Assembly (NCBI GenBank): GCA_934725735.1
Contig: CAKVCP010000079.1
Span: forward strand, 1 to 10,038
Length of the DNA: 10,038 bases
Source: an uncultured Thermoguttaceae bacterium
Lineage (GTDB): Bacteria; Planctomycetota; Planctomycetia; Pirellulales; Thermoguttaceae
Direction of reading: 5' to 3'
Shown here: positions 1 to 7,100 of the stretch, in pieces
Numbering within the stretch: position 1 is the stretch's first letter
Layout of the letters: every line of letters begins with the position of its first letter
Made by a program: the position numbers and the translations under genes
The notes under the pieces: generated by a model
What the model was told of the DNA's origin: nothing
Database searches by the model: none
The model's input: the letters and a program-made list of their open reading frames with translations, nothing else

Positions 1-386
1 TGGGGATTTGCCTGGGATTCCAAGCGCTCTTCGAATTCAGCGAAGAGAATGGCGGAACGGAATGTTTAGGCGTCTTCAAGGGTTCCGTCAAGAGGTTCCC
101 CGAGTCTCCGAAATACGTCGTTCCCCACATGGGATGGAACGATCTGACCTTCAAGCAGCCGGACGCGCCGATCTTTCGCGGGCTCAAGGCGACCGACTAC
201 GTCTACTTCGTCCACTCCTACTACGTCGACTGCGCGGAGCCGGAGATCGTCGCGACGACGACGAATTACGACGACGTCGACTTCTGCTCGTCGATCGCCA
301 AGGGGAACGTCTTCGCGACGCAGTTCCACCCGGAGAAGAGCCAGAGCGTCGGGCTCAAGCTCCTCGAAAATTTCGCGACGCTCTGA
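1..386 (+). CDS. hisH: Imidazole glycerol phosphate synthase subunit HisH, 3' part (5' end outside window)
   Basis: HisH is the glutaminase subunit of imidazole glycerol phosphate synthase in the cytoplasmic histidine pathway. It releases ammonia from glutamine and passes it to HisF. Reading from base 3 gives 127 residues starting GICLGFQALFE, which is the nucleophile elbow of class I glutamine amidotransferases; the catalytic Cys codon is at 9-11. The HisH-typical VPHMGWN motif follows near 112-131. The other two triad residues, His (327-329) and Glu (333-335), lie in the ATQFHPEKSQ block. The family is usually about 200 residues with this Cys near position 80, so roughly the first 75-80 residues lie outside the window. 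All three triad residues are intact. A strong terminator follows, so hisH is the last gene of its transcript. Confidence 0.95.
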   Translation, partial: GICLGFQALFEFSEENGGTECLGVFKGSVKRFPESPKYVVPHMGWNDLTFKQPDAPIFRGLKATDYVYFVHSYYVDCAEPEIVATTTNYDDVDFCSSIAKGNVFATQFHPEKSQSVGLKLLENFATL

Positions 387-417
387 CGCGACGTTAGAAC
401 GCGCGGCGACGCTACGA

Positions 418-451
418 CGGGGCGAGCGAGGAGCTCGTTCCGTTTTTTTTT
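418..451 (+). terminator. Intrinsic terminator after hisH
   Basis: The arm CGGGGCGAGC (418-427) pairs with GCTCGTTCCG (433-442) in a ten-base-pair stem that includes two G-U pairs. The loop is GAGGA. Nine T's follow at 443-451. It ends the hisH transcript and separates it from the acetyltransferase gene. Confidence 0.87.
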
Positions 452-483
452 GTTGAGAGAACGCATAGGGGGGAGGAGAAGGG

Positions 484-957
484 ATGACGGACGAAATCGA
501 GACCGCGCGGATGCGAATTCGCGCGCTAACGGACGCGCAGTTGCGCGGGGTCGTCGACGCGGAGCGGGATCCGGAGCTGAAGGAGGCGTACGCCGAGTCC
601 CTCGACGGCGCGCTCGCCAATCCAGAGGGTCGGCTCTGGCACACTCTTTGGGTTATGACTTTGAAGGACGCGCCTGAGACGGTCGTGGGGAATCTCGGCT
701 TTAAGGGGCTCGACGGGTCGCGCGTCGTCGAAATCGGGTATGGAACGACTCCCGGTTTCGAGGGGCGCGGGCTCATGACGGAGGCGGTCGGGGGGATGCT
801 TCGCTGGGCGATCGCGACGGGATGCGTCGACGCGGTGGAAGCGGAGACCGCGCCGGAGAACGCCGCGTCGCAGCGCGTGTTGGAGAAGAACGGGTTTCGT
901 TTCGCAGAGAAGTTCGGGGAGGAAGGACCGAGGTTTCGGTGGGAAAATCCGCGTTAG
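484..957 (+). CDS. GNAT-family N-acetyltransferase (RimJ/RimL-like)
   Basis: This 157-residue protein is probably a cytoplasmic acetyl-CoA-dependent N-acetyltransferase. Its substrate cannot be read from the sequence. GNAT motif A is visible at residues 84-102 (IGYGTTPGFEGRGLMTEAV), with the acetyl-CoA pyrophosphate-binding loop in GFEGRG. Motif B follows at about 120-138: AETAPENAASQRVLEKNGF, with the Asn-Ser-Arg-Leu-Gly-Phe spacing typical of the RimJ/RimL branch. Length is normal for a single-domain GNAT. The ATG at 484 is preceded by AGGAGA at 474-479. A strong terminator upstream and the tail-to-head gap downstream suggest it is transcribed alone. I saw no convincing promoter in the 32 bases between the terminator and the start. 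RimJ/RimL-like members include ribosomal protein acetyltransferases and many small-molecule or resistance enzymes. Confidence 0.9.
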   Translation: MTDEIETARMRIRALTDAQLRGVVDAERDPELKEAYAESLDGALANPEGRLWHTLWVMTLKDAPETVVGNLGFKGLDGSRVVEIGYGTTPGFEGRGLMTEAVGGMLRWAIATGCVDAVEAETAPENAASQRVLEKNGFRFAEKFGEEGPRFRWENPR

Positions 958-968
958 AGGAGTAGGGG

Positions 969-1008
969 ACTTTTCGCGGAGGGGGGGGAAAAGTTGAAAG
1001 TATTTTTT
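969..1008 (+). terminator. Possible weak terminator after the acetyltransferase gene
   Basis: ACTTTTC (969-975) can pair with GAAAAGT (988-994) across a loop that holds eight consecutive G's (981-988). A T run (1003-1008) comes only eight bases after the stem. The stem is A/T-rich and the T run is displaced, so this is a weak candidate. The rest of the 152-base gap before the next gene is A/T-rich compared with the coding DNA and may hold that gene's promoter. A TAAAAT at 1042-1047 could be a -10 box, but I found no well-spaced -35 partner. Confidence 0.3.
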
Positions 1009-1109
1009 GGAAAACCCCTTTAATTTCCCTTGAAAGGCGCGTAAAATGGTACGGGTCTTTTTTAAGGATTCGCAAACCTTAGCCAACCTTAGAATGAAGG
1101 GAGGGAAAG

Positions 1110-1472
1110 ATGACGTTGTCCGAATTTGTGCGCCAATATTTCCTTTGCGAAGCTCCGATAAGTTCCTTCGTTTACGACAGGGCGAAGAGCGTGATGCGCT
1201 TGGACGTCGTCCTTTTCAACAGGTTGCAGAAAACCTTCCAAAAGGGCGAACCGAACTTTTTGAACGTGCGTTTTGAATTTCAAGACGTCGACTACTACGC
1301 GTATAACGGGCCGAGGGTCGATAAGGGAACGATCGTCGTCTACAAGGCGCTTATGGAGGGATCGGGACGTATGCGGCTGATCCTTTTCGACCGTTTGCAA
1401 TGGCGAATTCATGAGATGTCGATCGGGGCGAGGAACGTACAGACGACGGTTCTTGAGCCAGAGTTGGCATAG
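1110..1472 (+). CDS. Hypothetical protein, 120 residues, unrecognised
   Basis: I do not recognise this family. The protein begins MTLSEFVRQYF and has no signal peptide, membrane segment or cysteine cluster (one Cys, residue 13). Alternating hydrophobic stretches (MRLDVVLF, FLNVRFEFQDVDYYAY, GTIVVYKAL, MRLILF and a C-terminal stretch) suggest a small, soluble, mostly beta-strand domain. The coding call rests on three points. A purine-rich ribosome binding site (GGGAGG, 1099-1105) precedes the ATG. The predicted protein has globular character, with aromatic and hydrophobic residues in regular alternation. The frame ends just before a terminator-like hairpin. Its codons are a little less GC-biased than those of its neighbours. 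It converges on the DISARM operon with only 66 bases between the stop codons. That is adjacency, not evidence of a shared role. Confidence 0.7.
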   Translation: MTLSEFVRQYFLCEAPISSFVYDRAKSVMRLDVVLFNRLQKTFQKGEPNFLNVRFEFQDVDYYAYNGPRVDKGTIVVYKALMEGSGRMRLILFDRLQWRIHEMSIGARNVQTTVLEPELA

Positions 1473-1485
1473 CGGAAAAATCTTC

Positions 1486-1544
1486 GCCGACGGACGGGTC
1501 GACGCAAGCCTCTGATCGGGCGCGGGCGTCGGCCTTTTTTATTT
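1486..1544. terminator. Probable bidirectional terminator between the hypothetical gene and drmC
   Basis: GCCGACG (1486-1492) pairs with CGTCGGC (1527-1533), enclosing a 34-base GC-rich loop that can fold further. On the + strand a six-T run (1535-1540) begins two bases after the stem, which suits the 120-residue gene. On the - strand five T's lie five bases past the stem (complement of 1476-1480), which suits drmC. The drmC stop codon (1539-1541) sits inside the + strand T tract. The stem is short and the loop long, so strength is uncertain. Confidence 0.55.
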
Positions 1545-2315
1545 CTCCATAACGCGTTCGCAGATCCGCGCGTCGAGGAGCGCGTCGAGCTTCGCGACGA
1601 TCTCTTTGGCGACGTTTCCGCGCCGCGCGACGACCCCGAGCTCGATATTCTCGCCGAGCGCGCGCCGCGTCAGATTCGCGCTCGTGACGAACGCCCTTTC
1701 TTCGTCCGCTACCGCGCATTTTGCGTGAAGCGCCCCTTCGAAGCCCTCTTTAAGCGCGTAAAGTTCCGCGAAAGGAAAATATTGACGCGCTTCACGATGC
1801 GTCGCGAAGGCGTTCGTTCCTCCGTCTTCCTTCGAGCGTTCGAGAAAAATTTGCACGACGACTCCGCGTTTGTGGGCGCGGCGGATCGCGTCGACGACCT
1901 CTTGCGGCCAGTATGTGGCGTAACTTACGAGAACGAGTCTTTTTTGCGCGGCGTTGACGACGTCGAGGAGCGCTTGCTGCGTTCTGCGCGCGGGGGGGCG
2001 CGGGAGATCGGGGCACGTCCAGGCGACGTCGAGCGCGGAGAGTCGATCTTCGCGCGCGGCGGCGGACGCGATTCCGACGCGCAGCGCGAGCGCCAGCGCG
2101 GGGCCCGTCGTTTGGAGAGGGGGCGTTTCGAGCGCGTCGGCGATCGCGTCGAAGAGGCGCCGCGCGTCGAGGTCGTATTCTTCGGCGCAGCGGCGCGTTT
2201 CGTGGGGAAGGCGGCGCGGATCGTCGATCGACGCGACGCGCTGCGCGAGCGCTTCCGCCGCTCCGCGCTGAGATTCGGCGAGCGCCGCGATTCGACGCGC
2301 AAGAGTCGGCCTCAC
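1539..2315 (-). CDS. drmC: DISARM protein DrmC, phospholipase D-like (single HKD motif)
   Basis: The 258-residue protein carries one phospholipase D-superfamily active site: H197-x-K199-x4-D204, then TSANLT (211-216) and ENIELG (223-228). This pattern is typical of PLD-fold nucleases, which usually work as dimers because two HKD motifs build one site. About 100 helical, Ala/Arg-rich residues precede the PLD fold, whose first strand and helix are at about 126-150 (KRLVLVSYATY onward). This matches DrmC of DISARM, a predicted nuclease. As I recall the published work, DrmC was dispensable for protection in a tested class 2 system. The start is the GTG at 2315-2313. It overlaps the drmB stop TGA as GTGA and has GGAGGAA five bases upstream. 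Extending upstream gives only an arginine-rich stretch that shadows drmB. The gene is last in the operon and translationally coupled to drmB. Its identity as a DISARM protein rests on its neighbours as much as on its own motifs. Confidence 0.92.
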   Translation of the reverse strand: MRPTLARRIAALAESQRGAAEALAQRVASIDDPRRLPHETRRCAEEYDLDARRLFDAIADALETPPLQTTGPALALALRVGIASAAAREDRLSALDVAWTCPDLPRPPARRTQQALLDVVNAAQKRLVLVSYATYWPQEVVDAIRRAHKRGVVVQIFLERSKEDGGTNAFATHREARQYFPFAELYALKEGFEGALHAKCAVADEERAFVTSANLTRRALGENIELGVVARRGNVAKEIVAKLDALLDARICERVMEK

Positions 2316-4132
2316 AGATATTCCTCCGCGCAGAAGAACGCCGCGCCGCGAACGTCGAACGTGTCGACGACGAGCGCGCGATCGAGATAACGGTTGTACG
2401 TTTCGCACGACGTTTCCGACGCAAACGCGCACGCATGGCACGCCGCCCCGTGCGTCGTTCCGTCTTTCTCCCCCCTATGCTGGGAGCAGAAGGGATCGGA
2501 GGAGCAGATTTGGGCGCGCTGGAGCGCGGAGCGCAGGAGGAGCTCGAAGTTCTCGGGGCGTCCCTCTTCGGCGAGTCCTCCGAGGGCGCCGTCGGAGTCG
2601 GAGGACGCGGTGTAGAGGAGGATCCCCGCCATCGGCTCCTGATCCGTTTCGCCGGGGAGATTCGCGTAGACGCGTTCGCGCAGGCTTGCGTCGCCGTACC
2701 CGCAGTGAAGGGAGAATTCGCGGATAAGGAGGTGCGCGACGGTGTGGAGCATGACGAATCGCGCGCCGGGGAAGGAGCTTCGCGCGGCGTCTTCGTCGAA
2801 CTTCTCGCCATGGCGTTCGCTGTGGAGTTTGAGATACGAGACGTGCGCGTCGCAGAGCTCTTGACCGCGCTTCTGAACCTCGGGACGCGACTCCCACTCG
2901 GCGATCTTCCCTTCGTCGAATTGCACGAAGACGCCTTCCCCGAACGTTTCGCGCGCGGGGAGCCAGTCGACCTTCTCCTTATACGGGGAGAGGGGAACGC
3001 GTTTGGCGGTCTGATTCGTCGCTTCGTCGAGGAGTTCGTTCTGCGCGTCGAGCCGTGTGAATCCCACGAGGGCGACGACCTGACGCAGGCGCGTGACGAG
3101 CAGGGGCGCCTTGAGCTTCTCTCGGAATCGAACGAGCTCCCCGCCCCCGAGCTCCGCGACGTAGTCGTCTTCTTCGGCTTTTTTAGGGCCTTCGACGAGG
3201 ACGCGCCATTCTGGGCGCTTGTGTTCCTGCGGTCGGATTGCGCCGTCTTGCGCCGCGCCGTCCCTTTCCTCTTGGAGACGCCGAGCCGCGTTGTAGACGT
3301 CGATCGCGGGCGTCTCTTTGAGCGTTGGATCCGTGACGACTTTGTATAAAATGTCGAGCGCGGACTTAAACTCTTCGAAGCCGGAGCATTTCTTGTACAA
3401 ATCGACAAGGTCGAAGCCTTGGCTGTCGAGGACGGCGCGTTTCGCGGCGTCGTCGTTCGTCGGGAGCGCGATCATGTCGATCGTTATCGGAAACCAGAGG
3501 TTTGACGCGCCGATGAGGATCAACTTTGCTTGTTGGCCGCACTTGGAGGCGCGGTCTAAGTGCGGATGACGCCCTCGGCATGGACAGCGCCAACTCGGAT
3601 TGAAGAGCGCCTCGCTCATGTTGCGATGCGCCTTGCATTTCGCGCAGTAGATATAGACGTCCTCGAGCTTTTCGCCGTCTCCGCTATGCTTATAGAGGAG
3701 GGCTCCGTCGCAACATGTTTCGCCGCCGTGTACGAACTCGCGCCACGGGAAGTCGTCGAGATGACCGTCGGGGCACGCGACGACGAAGCGCTCGAGGCGT
3801 CCGCATACGGGGCATCGGAACCATTCGGGGAAGAACCTCACGGGGACGCCTTTAAAGGGGTATGTCGACGCTGGGGGCGGCGTCAACAGTCGTTTGACGT
3901 GCGGTCCGACGACGCGCCGCGCTTCGACGAGAAGGCGTTCTTCTTTGATCTCGCGCATTTTATTCACGGGTTTCCATTCCTGAATCCCCATGGCGACGAC
4001 GGTAAAGCGCTGAAGATCGGTGATCGCGCCCGGTCCGGCGCTCCAAACGAGCTTGCTTGGGCGGAGACTGGCGATCGGACGGTTGGGGGGCGTCGAGTCG
4101 TCGTTGTTGCGGTATCGTCGGTTATTGAACAT
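2312..4132 (-). CDS. drmB: DISARM protein DrmB, DUF1998 zinc-binding protein
   Basis: DrmB is the partner of the DrmA helicase; the two are known to form a DNA-binding complex in DISARM. The N-terminal region has the conserved-looking RPSKLVWSAGPGAITDL block (24-40). A run of metal-ligand-like cysteines follows: C107/C110, C120, C140/C141, C163/C166, C183/C185 and C198. The C-terminal DUF1998 signature is clear: HTVAHLLIREFSLHCGYG (463-480), GILLYTASSDSDGALGGL (503-520) and the cysteines C543, C549, C565, C568 and C576, in a context like CHAC...SCETYNRYLDR. At 606 residues it has the usual DrmB size and looks intact. The ATG at 4132 has AGGAGG six bases upstream and overlaps the drmA 3' end by 11 bases, indicating translational coupling. 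A TTG at 4174 would add a 14-residue Lys/Arg-rich extension but has no ribosome binding site. The stop overlaps the drmC start. Confidence 0.95.
   Translation of the reverse strand: MFNNRRYRNNDDSTPPNRPIASLRPSKLVWSAGPGAITDLQRFTVVAMGIQEWKPVNKMREIKEERLLVEARRVVGPHVKRLLTPPPASTYPFKGVPVRFFPEWFRCPVCGRLERFVVACPDGHLDDFPWREFVHGGETCCDGALLYKHSGDGEKLEDVYIYCAKCKAHRNMSEALFNPSWRCPCRGRHPHLDRASKCGQQAKLILIGASNLWFPITIDMIALPTNDDAAKRAVLDSQGFDLVDLYKKCSGFEEFKSALDILYKVVTDPTLKETPAIDVYNAARRLQEERDGAAQDGAIRPQEHKRPEWRVLVEGPKKAEEDDYVAELGGGELVRFREKLKAPLLVTRLRQVVALVGFTRLDAQNELLDEATNQTAKRVPLSPYKEKVDWLPARETFGEGVFVQFDEGKIAEWESRPEVQKRGQELCDAHVSYLKLHSERHGEKFDEDAARSSFPGARFVMLHTVAHLLIREFSLHCGYGDASLRERVYANLPGETDQEPMAGILLYTASSDSDGALGGLAEEGRPENFELLLRSALQRAQICSSDPFCSQHRGEKDGTTHGAACHACAFASETSCETYNRYLDRALVVDTFDVRGAAFFCAEEYL
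2321..2327 (-). promoter_or_regulatory. Ribosome binding site that sets the drmC GTG start
   Basis: GGAGGAA on the - strand lies within the last codons of drmB, five bases before the GTG at 2315. It decides in favour of the 258-residue product over a 300-residue reading that starts at 2441, inside drmB. Confidence 0.8.
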
Positions 4133-7100
4133 CTTCCGCCTCCTCTTGATTTTCTTGCGTTTCCTCTGTTTCAACGATCAAATGGGGGTTAAACGAGACG
4201 AATTGGTTGAGCGCGAGATCGACGTCGGGCTCGACGTCGCGCATCGACGTCACGGCGGCGAACTTCTTGCGTTTTTTCCCCGGTTCGTTCAGAAGAGGCA
4301 TGTATATGACGTTGTTCCTCTGCCCTCCGACGTACGAGTAGTCTCCCTTGACGGCTTTGTGTTGCCACTCGTCAAGCATATTTTTGACCATAAGGCGAAC
4401 GGAGTCGGATTTCTCCTTTCCCTCGACGTCCTCGACGCGGCGGAAGAGTTCGTCGAATTCCTTTTCGACCCTTTCTCGCGCCACGTATTCTTCTTGGAAT
4501 TTCCCGGCGTCAAAGTTCGCGCTCAGCTCCGCGATCTTGCACCGCGCGATTCCGACGACGATCCCCGCGAGTCCGCGTTCGAGGGCGCGCGGCGAGTATG
4601 GGGTGACCGAGGGCGCTTCGACGCGGCTGTAGAAGGTTTCGTGGAAATGCTCGAAGGTCTCGAAGTGCGACGCGTCGCGCGGACGCGTCCAGAGGAAGTA
4701 CGTCACGATCAGCCCCGGATTGCGGCGTCCGACGCGGCTCGTCGCTTGGATATATTCCGCCGTGTTTTTCGGTTGACTCTGCACGAGCATGAGTCCGAGG
4801 CGCGGGACGTCGACCCCTACGGAGAGCATATTCGTGGCGAGCGCGACTTGAACGCCGAAGGAATCGCGCGTGAACTTCTCTTCGAGGCTCTGTAAAATGG
4901 CGGGGATCCGGCTGGCGGAGACGCGCGACGTCAACTCCTGGGCGTACCCGCGATATGCGCGAGGGCGCAGTCCTGGGCGCGGTTTCTTCCCTTTGAGACG
5001 ATTGACGCGCGTGACGTACGTCTGCACGTTGTCTTCCGCGAGTCGGCGCGCGCCTCCGAGTTCGCGCAGGGAAGAGTAGTACCCGACGAGGGTCATGTAC
5101 GGGTCCGCGAGGGCGCCGAAGGAATGGAAGAGGAAATTCGCGGCGGTCATGAGGGTCGCGTAGAGGACGACGGAGCCCGACTGCGTCGTGACGCCCGGCG
5201 CGCAGACGCCCAGATATCGGCGCCCCGGCGCGTCGCGCGTCGGCTCCTTTTGGCGGTTGAAGTAGTTGTCGTCGACGCTCGCGCCGCTGGGGGGGAAGAC
5301 CTTCGCGGCGCGGTTGTAGAGGTTACGACATTGCCGTTCGGCGAGTCGCGCGGTCGCCGTCGACGCCACGATCTTCGCGTAATGACGCCGACCCGCCGCG
5401 TCAGTCCACGCGCAAAGACTGTCGATCGCTCCTTCGTAAAGACCCGCGAGAGACCCTAACGGCCCCGTGATGAGGTGCAATTCGTCCTGAATCACCAAGT
5501 CGGGGGGACGGTATCCGATCTTCTTGGTTTCCTCTTTAACGTTGACGATTTGAGGCGCGGGCCCCTTATCCCCCTTCTTCTTCCCATGACGCGCTATGGC
5601 GTCGCAGTCGTTTCCGGGCCAGACGAGATGGTGCCGTTCGCAGCGTTTTTCGTGGATTCCGAAGAGGGTTCGCGTTTCGTTGCGCCAGGGGAGCATCGCG
5701 AATTTGTCGATCGTCGAGATCAGCATGCTCGGCGGGCGGCGGTAGATCTCTTCGTCCACCGTCATGACGGGGATTCCGTCGTCGCTTTTATCGGGGCCGA
5801 ATTCGCACCCGCGCGTCCACGAACAGAAGACGCGCGTCGCTCCCGTCGTTTCGTCGCTTGTAACGTCGTCTTTCGCTTTCACGGGTCTTCCGCACCAGGG
5901 ACAGCGCGTGAATTGCAGAGGGGACGAGCCGTACTCGTCGCGCCCGTCGAGATATTTCTGCGCCTGCTTCGACGTGTTGGGCGTCGTTTTTTGACCGACC
6001 CAAAGTCCGAGGGTGAAGCGTTCCTTTCCCCACGTTTCGACGTCCGCCAGGCGCTCGCGTTCCATCGCGCAGAAGAGCGTCGCCGCGCGTTGAAACTGCT
6101 GGATCGTCAGTAGCCGGAGCGTGTAGCGCATAATGACCGTCGTGCCCCCAGACGCGTCGTAGTTGGAGAAATCCTTCTCGTTCTGAAGGCGCCGCGCCGC
6201 GATCGCAAACGCCGCGAGCCCCAAATACGCTTCCGTTTTACCGCCCCCCGTGGGGAACCAGAGGAGATCGAGGGGCGCGCCGCTCACGCTGTCGCCGTTT
6301 TCGCGCGTTCGGTCGGGATGATTCGGATCCGCGAGGCTCGGGAGCGTGAGGAGAATGAACGCGAGCTGGAAGGGGCGCCAACTGCAATATTGCGGGGTTC
6401 GATATTTCTTGAGGGGGAGTTCGGGGTAGACGTGATTGACTCCCGCGGGAGCCCTATGCTTCTTGCTGGCTTCGTCGTCGGCGCGGGCAAACTCTTTGAC
6501 CGCTTCGTACCGCGCGCGCTGCTCCGCCATGACGCGATTCATGAAGGCGAAAGCGCGGTAGGCGACGTCGTTCTTTTCGAGGACGTCGACGCCTTCGCGC
6601 AGGCGTTTGAGCGCGGCTTCGCAATTACCGCGCAGATTCTCGATCGTTCCTTCGTCGAACCCTTCCGGCGCGTCCGCTTTGAGGGGATTCCACGTCGCGT
6701 CGATCCACGCGGCGTAGTCGTCGACGAAGGAGCGCAGGAGGGGAATCGATTCCGCGCGTTTCATCTTCCCGAGGCGCTTCATGTCAAACGCGCCCTTTTC
6801 TTCCAGGGCGGCGAGTTCCGCGCTCTTATTCTCCAGCGAGACGGGGAGGTCGTACGAGGGGAGGAAGGTCGTTTCGATCGCCGTCGCGAGATGCGGGGAG
6901 GACTTGGAGCGTTCGACGCGCGTCGAGGCGTTGTGCCCCGCGGCGAACTCTTGACGATTCCGGTAGAGGAACGCGAGCTCTTGCTCTTCCATCGACGAAC
7001 CGTTCGCGCGATTGCGGAGCGGCGCGAGCGCGAGGTTGCGGCTGACGAAGATCGCGGCGCCGCGAGGGGAGCGGACGCGCAGCCGCGCCTGAAAGAGCGC

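Noticed and set aside
66..1086. Several - strand open frames opposite hisH and the acetyltransferase gene
   Set aside because: They are antisense to well-supported genes and have Arg/Pro/Ser-rich composition without domains.
1046..1276. Short + strand frame starting near 1046
   Set aside because: It overlaps the better-supported gene at 1110 in another frame and has no ribosome site.
2316..2441. Upstream start for drmC adding 42 residues
   Set aside because: The extension is Arg-rich and read from inside drmB. The GTG at 2315 has a strong ribosome site and the usual stop-start overlap.
2435..3349. Long open frame of 304 codons on the + strand opposite drmB
   Set aside because: It lies wholly inside drmB, which has clear DUF1998 motifs. 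The frame stays open because of the strong GC-rich codon bias. It has no recognisable domain.
1792..3408. Open frame of 538 codons on the - strand overlapping drmB and drmC in another frame
   Set aside because: The product is an Arg/Ser/Pro-rich low-complexity chain, a typical frame-shifted reading of GC-rich coding DNA.
4133..4174. Upstream TTG start for drmB adding a 14-residue Lys/Arg-rich extension
   Set aside because: There is no ribosome site before the TTG, while the ATG at 4132 has AGGAGG at ideal spacing. The basic stretch is an out-of-frame reading of the glutamate-rich DrmA tail.
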